Part shown: in pieces, positions 18,547-27,348 of the stretch | Layout of the letters: the number at the start of each line of letters is the position of its first letter | How positions within the stretch are numbered: position 1 is the first letter of the stretch | Assembly: GCF_003047105.1 (NCBI RefSeq) | Contig: NZ_CP028475.1 | Coordinates: 310,001-374,000, forward strand | DNA length: 64,000 nucleotides | Source: Celeribacter baekdonensis | GTDB taxonomy: Bacteria > Pseudomonadota > Alphaproteobacteria > Rhodobacterales > Rhodobacteraceae | Reading direction: 5' to 3' | The notes under the pieces: model-generated | Databases searched by the model: none | What the model was told of the DNA's origin: nothing | What the model saw: only the letters and a program-made list of their open reading frames with translations | Made by a program: the position numbers and the translations under genes

Positions 18547-18590
18547 TCGTTGAAACGCTTTAAACCGACTTATTCTAGGAGACAAAGACA

Positions 18591-18920
18591 ATGGCATCTG
18601 GTGTCAAACCCCGCGTGAAGGTCCCCAAGTCGGCTGCTGCTGGCGAGGTGATCACGATCAAAACCCTGATTTCGCATCCGATGGAATCGGGTCAGCGCAA
18701 AGACGGTGATGGCAACATCATCCCTCGCTCGATCATCAATCGCTTTACCTGTGAGTTCAACGGTCAGTCGGTGATCGACGTGACCATGGAACCGGCGATT
18801 TCCACCAACCCGTATTTCGAATTCGATGCGCAGGTCCCCGAAGCAGGTGAATTTAAATTCACTTGGTACGATGACGATGGCGACGTCTACGAAGACGTAA
18901 AACCGATCGCAATCGGTTGA
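18591..18920 (+). CDS. soxZ: Sulfur carrier partner SoxZ
   Basis: The 109-residue protein has the immunoglobulin-like fold of SoxZ, with the typical start VKPRVKVPKSAAAGEVITIK and no signal peptide. It is exported as a complex with Tat-substrate SoxY. CTAGGAGAC provides the ribosome site. Confidence 0.96.
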   Translation: MASGVKPRVKVPKSAAAGEVITIKTLISHPMESGQRKDGDGNIIPRSIINRFTCEFNGQSVIDVTMEPAISTNPYFEFDAQVPEAGEFKFTWYDDDGDVYEDVKPIAIG

Positions 18921-18931
18921 CCAAGGTCAGC

Positions 18932-18961
18932 CTACGCGCCCCGGAATATCGGGGCGCGTAG
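18932..18961. terminator. GC-rich hairpin between soxZ and soxA
   Basis: A perfect 12-bp stem (CTACGCGCCCCG at 18932-18943, CGGGGCGCGTAG at 18950-18961) with a six-base loop lies between soxZ and soxA. There is no T-run, so it may stabilise the upstream message or attenuate rather than stop transcription fully. Confidence 0.45.
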
Positions 18962-18986
18962 GGCCACTCAGGGAGGAGAGAAACGC

Positions 18987-19853
18987 ATGACTATTAAAAA
19001 TACGCTCACCACCAAGCTTTGCACGGCTGCGGTTTTGACCGCTTTTGCTGTTGCGGCCCCGGCATTTGCCGATGAGGATGCCGAACTGGTGATCAACGGC
19101 GATATTGAGATCGTCACCAAGACGACAGCGCCCGCGCATCTTGAGGGGCACCTCACCGAGATCATGTCGGGTTGGCGCTTTCGCTCCGATGACACTCAGG
19201 CGATGGAAATGGACGATTTCGACAACCCCGGCATGTTGGGGGCCGAAGAGGGGCTTGCCCAATTCGACACCGTGATGGGGTCTGAGGGCAAAGCCTGTGC
19301 CGATTGTCACAATGGCGTAGAAAGCCTGGCCTCTGTGCGCCCGACCTATCCGAAATGGAATGACGCCAAAGAGGCAGTTTACACCATTCAGATGCAGATC
19401 AACGACTGTCTGACCGAACGGATGGGCGCGGACGCCGAGAAATACGACAGCAAAAAAATGCTGAACTTCGAAGCGGTTCTTGCCTCTGTGGCGCGCGGCA
19501 CGCCGATGAACGTGGCCATTGATGGTCCGGCTCAATCGACATGGGAGCAGGGCAAAGAGATGTATTACACACGTTTTGGCCAACTCGATCTGTCCTGTGC
19601 CAACTGCCACGAGCAGAACTATGGCAACATGATCCGCGCCGACCACCTGTCGCAGGGCCAGACCAACGGCTTCCCGGTGTACCGGATCAAAGACAACAAG
19701 CTGACCGGCGCACACAGCCGGTTCAAGGGCTGTATTCGCGACACCCGCGCCGAGACCTTTTCGCCGGGCTCGCCTGAGTTCGTGGCGCTTGAGCTTTATG
19801 TCGCGTCGCGTGGCAACGGCCTGTCGGTCGAAGGCCCGTCTGTCCGCAACTGA
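18987..19853 (+). CDS. soxA: Dihaem cytochrome SoxA
   Basis: The 288-residue protein has a signal peptide (cleaved after AFA), two haem sites, Cys104-x2-Cys107-His108 (CADCH) and Cys204-x2-Cys207-His208 (CANCH), and the active-site Cys249 in FKGCIRDT, which becomes a persulfide. It is the catalytic part of SoxXA. GGGAGGAGAG precedes the ATG. It is the dihaem form common in alphaproteobacteria. Confidence 0.95.
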   Translation: MTIKNTLTTKLCTAAVLTAFAVAAPAFADEDAELVINGDIEIVTKTTAPAHLEGHLTEIMSGWRFRSDDTQAMEMDDFDNPGMLGAEEGLAQFDTVMGSEGKACADCHNGVESLASVRPTYPKWNDAKEAVYTIQMQINDCLTERMGADAEKYDSKKMLNFEAVLASVARGTPMNVAIDGPAQSTWEQGKEMYYTRFGQLDLSCANCHEQNYGNMIRADHLSQGQTNGFPVYRIKDNKLTGAHSRFKGCIRDTRAETFSPGSPEFVALELYVASRGNGLSVEGPSVRN

Positions 19854-19856
19854 TCG

Positions 19857-19896
19857 AACAAAGCCCCGCCGGCTGTGCTGCGCGGGGCTTTGTTTT
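19857..19896 (+). terminator. Intrinsic terminator between soxA and soxB
   Basis: AACAAAGCCCCGC at 19857-19869 pairs perfectly with GCGGGGCTTTGTT at 19882-19894 and is followed by TTTCC. This is a textbook rho-independent terminator form, placed four bases after the soxA stop. It divides the sox array, so soxB onward probably depends on read-through or on a promoter in 19897-19974. Confidence 0.75.
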
Positions 19897-19974
19897 CCTC
19901 AATATATTCAATTTTACGCATGAAACTTGGCCGCAAATGCGCCGGTTTTGGCAAAATGCAACGGAGCAACACGC

Positions 19975-21671
19975 ATGATCTCTCGTCGTGACTTCCTTCA
20001 GGTCTCCATGGCCGCCTCTGCCTTGGTCGGGGCCTCTGGTTTTGGCAATTGGTCCCGTTTGGCGGCGCAACAGGCGCTGACCCAAGATCAGCTTTTGGAC
20101 TTTGACACCTTTGGCAATGTCTCCCTGATCCACGTCACCGACATCCATGCCCAGCTCAAGCCGATCTATTTCCGCGAACCGTCGATCAACATCGGGGTGG
20201 GCGGCAACAAGGGCGCGGTGCCGCATGTCACCGGCGCGGATTTCCGCAAACTCTACGGCATCGAGGAAAACTCGCCCTCGCATTACGCGCTCTCGGCGGG
20301 GGATTTTTCCGCGCTGGGTCAGGCCTATGGCAAGGTCGGCGGTCTGGACCGTGTTGCGACCGTGATCAATTCGATCCGCGCTGCCCGTCCTGACGCGTTG
20401 CTCTTGGATGGGGGCGACACATGGCACGGCTCCTACACCTGTTATCACACCGAAGGCCAAGACATGGTCAATGTGATGAACGCGCTCAAACCCGATGCAA
20501 TGACCTTTCATTGGGAATTCACGCTGGGCTCTGAACGGGTGCGCGAGATCGTCGGTGATCTGCCGTTTGCCGCGCTTGGGGCCAATATTTTCGATGCTGA
20601 ATGGGATGAACCCTCTGAGGATTTCGCACCCTACCAATTCTTTGAACGCGGTGGTGTGAAGATCGCTGTGATCGGTCAGGCCTTTCCCTATATGCCGATC
20701 GCCAACCCCGGTTGGATGTTCCCGGAATACTCGTTCGGCATTCGCACCGAACGGATGCAAGAGGTGGTGGACGAGGTCAAAGCCATGGGGGCGGAGCTGG
20801 TCGTGCTGTTGTCGCACAACGGCTTTGACGTCGACAAAAAGATGGCGGGTCTGGTCAGCGGCATCGACGTGATCCTGACGGGTCACACTCATGACGCGTT
20901 GCCCGAACCTGTGCTCGTGGGCGAGACGATCCTCATCGCATCCGGGTCGAACGGTAAATTTGTGTCCCGCGTTGATCTCGATGTGCGCGATGGCCGGATG
21001 ATGGGCTTTCGGCACAAATTGATCCCGATCTTCTCCGACGTGATTGAACCGGACAAAGAGGTCGCGGCGCTGATTGACGAACAACGTGCGCCCTATGAGG
21101 CCGATATGTCCGAAGTGATCGGCCAGACCGACAGCCTTTTGTACCGTCGCGGCAACTTTAACGGCACCTGGGATGATTTGATCTGTGATGCGCTGATGTC
21201 TGAGCGTGAGGCGGATATTGCCATGTCTCCGGGCGTGCGTTGGGGCCGTCACTGCTTCCGGGCGATGACATCACCCGCGAAGACATCTGGAACGCCACCT
21301 CGATGACCTACGGCAAAGCGTATCGGAGCGAGATGACCGGTGAGTTCATCCATACGATCATGGAAGACGTGGCCGACAACATCTTTAACCCCGATCCCTA
21401 TTACCAACAGGGCGGTGACATGGTGCGGATGGGCGGCCTTGGCTACCGCATCGACATCACTAAACCGCAGGGCGAGCGGATTTCTGAGCTGACGCTGTTG
21501 AAAACCGGCGAAAAGCTCGACCCGGCGAAAAACTATGTCGTCGCCGGTTGGGCGTCGGTCAACGAGGCCACCGAAGGGCCGCAGATTTGGGACGTGGTCG
21601 AAGATCATATCCGCAAGCAAGGCACGATCACGTTAGAACCGAACACCTCGGTTCAGGTCATTGGCGCCTGA
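19975..21671 (+). pseudogene. soxB: Thiosulfohydrolase SoxB, with a -1 frameshift near the C-terminal third
   Basis: SoxB is a dimanganese periplasmic hydrolase that releases sulfate from SoxY-bound thiosulfonate. A Tat signal (SRRDFLQ) opens the protein, and metal-site motifs HVTDIHAQ, GGDTWHGS and GHTHDAL are present. The frame is lost at TGGGGCCGTCACTG (21241-21254): residues to SPGVRW are in one frame and PSLLPGDDITREDIW onward in the next. One added base in the GGGGCC run gives about 565 residues, the normal SoxB length. It is either a genuine loss or a sequencing error. The start at 19975 follows GGAGC. Confidence 0.87.
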
Positions 21672-21744
21672 GCGCATTTGAACATGTCGCCCGGGGACAC
21701 CGCGCCCGGGCGGAAACGCACAACCTCAAAAGGGAGCACGCACC

Positions 21745-23031
21745 ATGAGTGACACCCAAAAGGACATAAGCCCCTCGCGCCGCGCGTTTTTGCGTGGAGC
21801 GGCGGCAACGGGGGTCGGTTTGGCCGCAGGATCAGCCACGGCACAGGCCACACCCGATCCGTTGATCACCGAGAAACAAGATTGGGCCATGATCACTGGC
21901 GCGGGCGTGGATGAAACGCCTTATGGCCTGCCGATCAAATACGAGGGCGATGTGATCCGGCGCAATGTGCCGTGGCTCACCGCTGATCCGATTTCCTCGA
22001 TCAACTTCACGCCGATCCATGCGCTTGATGGGACGATCACGCCGCAGGGCTGTGCCTTCGAGCGCCATCACTCCGGTGCGATTGAGCTGAAAAAAGAAGA
22101 TTACCGTTTGATGGTCAATGGTTTGGTCGATCAGCCGCTGGTCTTTACCTATGCCGATCTGGAACGGTTCCCACGCGAAAACCGCACGTTCTTCTTGGAA
22201 TGCGCGGCCAACACCGGGATGGAATGGGCGGGGGCGCAGTTGAACGGCGCGCAATTCACCCATGGCATGATCCACAATATGGAATATTCCGGCGTTTCCC
22301 TGCGCACGCTTCTCGAAGAGGCGGGGCTGTCTGCCGCTGGTGATCTGTCGGACAAATGGGTCTATGTCGAGGGCGCGGATGCGTCGTCCAACGGCCGCTC
22401 CATCCCGATGGAAAAGGCGCTTGATGACGTTATGGTGGCGTTTAAGGCCAATGGCGAAGCGCTGCGCATGGAGCATGGCTATCCGGTGCGTTTGGTCGTG
22501 CCCGGTTGGGAAGGCAACATGTGGGTCAAATGGCTGCGTCGCATTGAAGTGACAGCCCAAGCCGTTGAGGGCCGCGAAGAGACTTCGAAATACACGGACA
22601 CTCTGGCGGATGGCACATCGCGCAAATGGACATGGGTGATGGATGCGAAATCCGTTGTCACCTCGCCCAGCCCGCAAAGCCCGATTGCGCACGGCACCGG
22701 GCCTTTGGTGATCACCGGTCTGGCCTGGTCCGGGCGCGGCGCCATCACCGGCGTCGATGTGTCGAAAGACGGTGGCAAGACCTGGGAAAAGGCACGTTTG
22801 GCCAAACCCGGCGAGAAAATGGCGCTCACCCGCTTTTATCTCGACACCGATTGGGACGGCTCGGAAATGTTGCTGCAAAGCCGCGCGCATGATGACACCG
22901 GCTATGTTCAACCGACCAAAGCGCAGCTGCGCGAGGTCCGGGGCGAGAACTCCGTCTATCACAACAACTGTATTCAGACATGGCATGTCAAAGCCAACGG
23001 GGAGGCAGAGAATGTCGAAGTTTCTTCCTAA
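21745..23031 (+). CDS. soxC: Sulfane dehydrogenase molybdenum subunit SoxC
   Basis: The 428-residue protein has a Tat signal (SRRAFLRGA) and a sulfite-oxidase-type molybdopterin domain with the Mo-ligand cysteine in FLECAANTGMEW, followed by an immunoglobulin-like dimerisation domain. With SoxD it oxidises the sulfane sulfur on SoxY, allowing complete oxidation to sulfate without sulfur globules. AAAGGGAG precedes the ATG. It overlaps soxD by 20 bp. Confidence 0.95.
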   Translation: MSDTQKDISPSRRAFLRGAAATGVGLAAGSATAQATPDPLITEKQDWAMITGAGVDETPYGLPIKYEGDVIRRNVPWLTADPISSINFTPIHALDGTITPQGCAFERHHSGAIELKKEDYRLMVNGLVDQPLVFTYADLERFPRENRTFFLECAANTGMEWAGAQLNGAQFTHGMIHNMEYSGVSLRTLLEEAGLSAAGDLSDKWVYVEGADASSNGRSIPMEKALDDVMVAFKANGEALRMEHGYPVRLVVPGWEGNMWVKWLRRIEVTAQAVEGREETSKYTDTLADGTSRKWTWVMDAKSVVTSPSPQSPIAHGTGPLVITGLAWSGRGAITGVDVSKDGGKTWEKARLAKPGEKMALTRFYLDTDWDGSEMLLQSRAHDDTGYVQPTKAQLREVRGENSVYHNNCIQTWHVKANGEAENVEVSS

Positions 23032-24085
23032 ACTCATGACGGCAACGGCGCTGGCCGCCACGCTGGCCATCCCGGCCTTTGCCGAAGGCTTCGGTCTGGG
23101 CCGCCCGGCTTTGCCCGAAGAAATCACCGCATGGAACCTGGATGTGTCGCCCAATGGCGATGGGCTCCCGGTGGGGTCCGGTTCGGTGGAAGATGGCGAA
23201 ATGATCTTTTCGGAAAACTGCGCGGTGTGTCACGGCGAGTTCGCCGAAGGCGTTGGCAATTGGCCGAAACTTGCGGGCGGCGATGGGACTTTGGCCGACA
23301 AAGATCCGCTTAAAACCGTCGGCTCCTATTGGCCGTATCTGTCCACCGTCTATGACTACGTTCGCCGCTCGATGCCCTTTGGCAATGCACAGACCATGTC
23401 GGATGACGATGTCTACGCGATCACCGCCTATATCCTCTATTCGAACTACATCGTTGAGGATGATTTTGTGCTTTCCAACGAGAATTTCCTCGATGTGGAC
23501 ATGCCCAATGCCGATGGGTTTATCGTCGATGATCGGCCTGACACGGAATATCCGATCTTCACCGAAGAAAACGCGTGTTACGAGAATTGCAAAGACAGCG
23601 TTGAGATCACCAAGCGGGCGACTGTTTTGGACGTGACCCCGGTTGAGGACGGCACGGATCAAGCCGCCGCCGAGCCGGCGTCGGAGGCCGCGCCTGTCGA
23701 GGTCGCTGTGGCACAAGAGGCCCCGGTTGAGGCCCCCGCCGAGGTTATGAGTGCCGCATTCGATGCCGATCTCGCAGCCAAAGGCGAAACGGTCTTTAAA
23801 AAGTGCAAAGCCTGTCACCAGACGGGCGAGGGCGCGAAAAACAAAACCGGTCCGGTGCTCAATGGCGTGTTCATGGCTCCCGTCGCCCATGTCGATGATT
23901 TCAAATATTCCAACGATTTGATGGGCGCACATGAGGCGGGTGTGGTCTGGGATGAGGCACATTTGGCGGACTTCTTGGCCAAACCGAAAAGCGTCTATGC
24001 CAAGACCAAAATGACCTTTGCGGGTCTCAAAAAAGACAGCGAAATTGCCGCAGTGATTGAATATCTCAAATCGGTGTCGCAGTAA
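23012..24085 (+). CDS. soxD: Dihaem cytochrome SoxD
   Basis: The 357-residue protein has a signal peptide (cleaved after AFA), a first cytochrome domain with Cys70-x2-Cys73-His74 (CAVCH), an Ala/Pro/Glu-rich linker near residues 210-245, and a second cytochrome c domain with CKACH near 265. It accepts electrons from SoxC. The ATG at 23012 lies inside the soxC end and follows GGAGGCAGAG. A CYENC pair before the linker is extra. Confidence 0.94.
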   Translation: MSKFLPKLMTATALAATLAIPAFAEGFGLGRPALPEEITAWNLDVSPNGDGLPVGSGSVEDGEMIFSENCAVCHGEFAEGVGNWPKLAGGDGTLADKDPLKTVGSYWPYLSTVYDYVRRSMPFGNAQTMSDDDVYAITAYILYSNYIVEDDFVLSNENFLDVDMPNADGFIVDDRPDTEYPIFTEENACYENCKDSVEITKRATVLDVTPVEDGTDQAAAEPASEAAPVEVAVAQEAPVEAPAEVMSAAFDADLAAKGETVFKKCKACHQTGEGAKNKTGPVLNGVFMAPVAHVDDFKYSNDLMGAHEAGVVWDEAHLADFLAKPKSVYAKTKMTFAGLKKDSEIAAVIEYLKSVSQ

Positions 24086-24099
24086 GTGATGCCGTTCAG

Positions 24100-24128
24100 A
24101 AAGGGCGTCCTAGGGGACGCCCTTTTTC
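24100..24128 (+). terminator. Intrinsic terminator after soxD
   Basis: AAAGGGCGTCC (24100-24110) pairs with GGACGCCCTTT across a four-base loop and continues into a T-run. It ends the soxB-D transcript. Confidence 0.8.
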
Positions 24129-24162
24129 TGTGGTAGACTGAGATCAAAGGGAGGAAATTCAC

Positions 24163-24600
24163 ATGAAAACAATGATAAAGGCACTTGTGGTCGGTCTCAT
24201 TTGCGCATCCCCGGCCTATGCTGAAGATCAAGCCATCACCTTTGACTATGACGGCACATTCGAGGACGCGACATTCGCGATTGAGGATGCTATCGTCTCC
24301 AAAGGGCTGGTCATCGACTACCGCTCACACACTGGCGAAATGTTGGAACGCACCCGCGCGGATGTTGGGTCTGACGTCGTGCTGTTTGACGCCGCTGATG
24401 TGTTTTTGTTCTGCTCCGCCGTGGTGTCGCGTCAGGTGATGGAGGCCGATCCGGCGAATATCGTCCATTGCCCCTATTCGATCTATGTCGCGGACCAAGC
24501 GGGCAAAGTCACCATTGGGTTTCACAATTATCCCGATGGCCCGATGCAAGCGGTCGAAGATTTGCTGACAGAGATTGTCGAAGAGGCCACGAGCTTCTAA
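24163..24600 (+). CDS. Secreted DUF302-domain protein
   Basis: The 145-residue product has a signal peptide (MKTMIKALVVGLICASPAYA) and a DUF302-like domain, visible in the pattern of a conserved mid-domain segment DVVLFDAADVFLFCSAV and HCPYSIYVAD. The function of the domain is not known. It follows the soxD terminator and precedes a Crp/Fnr gene by 31 bp, so it may belong to the sulfur regulon as an accessory protein. Confidence 0.75.
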   Translation: MKTMIKALVVGLICASPAYAEDQAITFDYDGTFEDATFAIEDAIVSKGLVIDYRSHTGEMLERTRADVGSDVVLFDAADVFLFCSAVVSRQVMEADPANIVHCPYSIYVADQAGKVTIGFHNYPDGPMQAVEDLLTEIVEEATSF

Positions 24601-24631
24601 ATATAGCCTCTGAACCAAAGGGATGAGGCAT

Positions 24632-25288
24632 ATGGACTGGATCGACCGATTTGCGGGGTTATCATCCCTTGAGCCGCGCGTACGCGAACGGCTTGTGGCG
24701 CAATCGCAGATTGTCCATTTGCCGTTGGGGACGGTGCTGTTTGGGCCGGGAAAAAGCCCCGAAAACCTGTTGTTGCTGCTCGAAGGGACGGTGCGGGTGC
24801 AACAAACCACTGAAGGCGGGCGCGAGATTGTGCTTTACCGCGTTCATGCCGGTGAAAGCTGTGTTTTGACCACGGCGTGCCTTTTGGCCTATGAAGATTA
24901 TTCCGCCGAAGGCATCGCCGAGACCGAGGTGGAAGCCGTGGCCATTCCGCGCCGGGTGTTCGACGATCTGGTGGCAAATTCGCAAAGTTTTCGCACCTTT
25001 GTCTTTTCCGCCTATTCGCGCCGGATCACCGATCTGTTTCATGTGATCGAAGAGATTGCCTTTCAAAAGGTCGATATTCGCTTGGCGCAAAAGCTGTTGG
25101 AATTGTCGAAAGGGGCGGGCAGTTTGAAAGCCACCCATGCGCAACTGGCCGCCGAATTGGGCACCGCGCGCGAAGTGATTTCGCGTCAGTTGCAGGAATT
25201 TCAACGCCGGGGCTGGGTTGAAACTGCGCGTGGCGAGGTGACTTTGGTCAACCCCGCCGCACTTAGAAATCTGTCAGAAGCGGCGTGA
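24632..25288 (+). CDS. Crp/Fnr-family transcriptional regulator
   Basis: The 218-residue regulator has an N-terminal cyclic-nucleotide-binding-like beta barrel, a dimerisation helix and a C-terminal helix-turn-helix (LAAELGTAREVISRQLQEF). It lacks the Fnr iron-sulfur cysteines at the N-terminus but has Cys77 and Cys83 in ESCVLTTACLL, a possible thiol switch. The start at 24632 follows AAGGGATGAGG; an ATG at 24623 is nearly on the ribosome site. It converges on a DUF2892 gene of the kind often linked with sulfur transfer. Confidence 0.88.
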   Translation: MDWIDRFAGLSSLEPRVRERLVAQSQIVHLPLGTVLFGPGKSPENLLLLLEGTVRVQQTTEGGREIVLYRVHAGESCVLTTACLLAYEDYSAEGIAETEVEAVAIPRRVFDDLVANSQSFRTFVFSAYSRRITDLFHVIEEIAFQKVDIRLAQKLLELSKGAGSLKATHAQLAAELGTAREVISRQLQEFQRRGWVETARGEVTLVNPAALRNLSEAA

Positions 25289-25292
25289 CGCC

Positions 25293-25496
25293 TTACTTTT
25301 TCATTGGGCAGGTCGAGAACCCAAAGATGGAATAGAGCGGGCAGCTCGACATTAGGCCAGTGGCCAGCGGAATGATCCCGAGCAGGTAAAGCCAACGCAT
25401 CGACGCGTCCGGGTTCATGAAAAAGCCGAGGATAAGGGCTGCGCCGACGACGATCCGCAAAATGCGGTCGATCTTGCCGATGTTCTTTTTGAGCAT
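25293..25496 (-). CDS. Small DUF2892 (YgaP-like) membrane protein
   Basis: The 67-residue protein has two predicted membrane helices and cysteines at 52 and 63 (SSCPLY and STCPMKK). DUF2892 is the membrane part of YgaP rhodaneses and occurs alone near persulfide-handling genes. GGAGAG precedes the ATG at 25496. It converges on the Crp/Fnr gene with a four-base gap. Confidence 0.85.
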   Translation of the reverse strand: MLKKNIGKIDRILRIVVGAALILGFFMNPDASMRWLYLLGIIPLATGLMSSCPLYSIFGFSTCPMKK

Positions 25497-25631
25497 GGGA
25501 CTCTCCATTTGTGACACTGCATTAACCTTAGGCCTGCTTCGCTGTCTTGTCTGTGACAAACTCACAGGGGGGCAGAGGGAAGACGGTAAATCTGTGCAAA
25601 ACATGGGGAATGTTCGATATGTGCAAAATAA

Positions 25632-25657
25632 AACGGGGAACCCTCAGGTTCCCCGTT
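25632..25657 (-). terminator. Intrinsic terminator of mmsA
   Basis: AACGGGGAACC (25632-25642) and GGTTCCCCGTT (25647-25657) form a perfect 11-bp stem. On the minus strand it runs into TTTTATTTTG, marking the end of the mmsA message. Confidence 0.85.
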
Positions 25658-25682
25658 GAAAAGAGTTCGATTTGGTAAGGAT

Positions 25683-27182
25683 TTAGTCCATCGCTTTGAA
25701 GTTCAAAGCCGCGCCGTCTTTGATGCCAGAGAACCAGCGCGCGGTGACGGTTTTGGTTTTGGTGTAGAATTTGAACGCATCGGGGCCGTATTGGTTCAAA
25801 TCGCCAAAGGCCGATTTTTTCCAGCCGCCAAAGGAATAATAGGACAGCGGCACAGGGATCGGGAAGTTGATGCCGACCATACCGACATTGACGCGCGCGG
25901 CAAAATCGCGGGCCGTGTCGCCGTCTGCGGTGTAGATCGCGGTGCCGTTGCCGTACTCATTGTCGATGATCAGTTGCAGCGCCTCTTCATAGCTGTCCAT
26001 CCGCACGGTGGAGAGCACCGGGCCAAAGATTTCCTCTTTGTAGATGTCCATGTCCGGGGTCACATCGTCAAACAGCGACGCGCCGGTGAAAAAGCCGTTT
26101 TCATAGCCTTGGATGCTCAGACCACGGCCATCCACCAAAAGTTTGGCACCCTGTTCGACACCCGAGGCAATCAGGCCCTCGACACGGGTTTTAGAGGCGG
26201 CGGTGATCAGCGGACCGAAATCGACATCCGCACCCGCGGTGTAGGGCCCGACTTTGAGGGCTTCGATTTTGGGGATCAGCTTGGCGATCAAACGATCCGC
26301 AGTCTCTTTGCCCACCGGCACAGCCACGGAAATCGCCATGCAGCGTTCGCCAGCGGCACCATAGCCCGCCCCCACAAGCGCATCGGCGGCCATGTCCAGA
26401 TCGGCGTCCGGCATGATGATCATGTGGTTTTTCGCACCGCCGAAACACTGCGCGCGTTTGCCGTTGGTCGCAGCGCGGCCATAGATATATTGCGCGATCG
26501 GGGTGGAGCCGACAAAGCCGACGGCCTGAATGGTGTCATGGTCCAAAATGGCGTCCACCACCTCTTTGTCACCATGCACGACCTGCAACACACCGTCGGG
26601 CAGACCCGCCTCGGTGAACAGCTCGGCCAGCATCAAAGAGGTCATTGGCGTGCGTTCAGAGGGTTTGAGGATCATCGCGTTGCCGGCCGAAATCGCCGGA
26701 GCCATTTTCCACAGCGGGATCATCGCCGGGAAGTTAAACGGCGTGATGCCCGCAACAACACCCAGCGGCTGACGCATCGCGTAAAGGTCAATGCCGGGAC
26801 CCGCATCGCCGGTATATTCGCCCTTAAGCATCGCAGGCGCGCCCATGCAAACTTCAACCACCTCAAGCCCACGCTGCACGTCGCCTTTGGCGTCGGGAAT
26901 GGTTTTGCCGTGCTCGCGCGACAGGCATTCGGCCAGCTTATCCATGTTGTCATTGATCAACTGACCAAAACGCATCATCACCCGTGCGCGGCGCTGAGGG
27001 TTGACCTTGGCCCACGCCTGTTGCGCCACGGCGGCTTTTTGCACCGCTGCGTCCAATTCAGCAGGCGTGGCCAGCGGCACGCGTGCGATCACCTCGCCGG
27101 TGGAGGGGTTCAGGACATCGGAAAACCGACCGGAGGTTCCGGCGACCAAAGCACCGTTGATGTAATGTTGCAGCTCTTGCAT
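25683..27182 (-). CDS. mmsA: CoA-acylating methylmalonate-semialdehyde dehydrogenase
   Basis: This 499-residue aldehyde dehydrogenase converts methylmalonate or malonate semialdehyde to propionyl- or acetyl-CoA in valine, pyrimidine or inositol breakdown. The catalytic Cys is in AGERCMAIS and the substrate-binding FPIPVPLSYYSFGGWK segment is typical of MmsA. The start follows AAGGAG. It diverges from a LysR gene that may control it. Confidence 0.92.
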   Translation of the reverse strand: MQELQHYINGALVAGTSGRFSDVLNPSTGEVIARVPLATPAELDAAVQKAAVAQQAWAKVNPQRRARVMMRFGQLINDNMDKLAECLSREHGKTIPDAKGDVQRGLEVVEVCMGAPAMLKGEYTGDAGPGIDLYAMRQPLGVVAGITPFNFPAMIPLWKMAPAISAGNAMILKPSERTPMTSLMLAELFTEAGLPDGVLQVVHGDKEVVDAILDHDTIQAVGFVGSTPIAQYIYGRAATNGKRAQCFGGAKNHMIIMPDADLDMAADALVGAGYGAAGERCMAISVAVPVGKETADRLIAKLIPKIEALKVGPYTAGADVDFGPLITAASKTRVEGLIASGVEQGAKLLVDGRGLSIQGYENGFFTGASLFDDVTPDMDIYKEEIFGPVLSTVRMDSYEEALQLIIDNEYGNGTAIYTADGDTARDFAARVNVGMVGINFPIPVPLSYYSFGGWKKSAFGDLNQYGPDAFKFYTKTKTVTARWFSGIKDGAALNFKAMD

Positions 27183-27348
27183 GGGGGTCTCCTTTTCATT
27201 TGCGCCACGGTAGCCTTGCGAAAATGAGTTAAAAAGAGGGAAGATTTCAAAAGCATTTTGCGTTATTGCAAAGGAGCCCGCTGAAGTCCTAAGGGCAGTT
27301 ATTCAGTATATGGTCATCAGGTTTGGCAACTCAGATCAGAGGGAAGGC
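27183..27348. promoter_or_regulatory. Divergent mmsA-LysR promoter region
   Basis: The 166 bp between the two divergent starts are AT-richer than the flanks and should hold both promoters and LysR sites. I cannot point to one operator with confidence. Confidence 0.35.
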
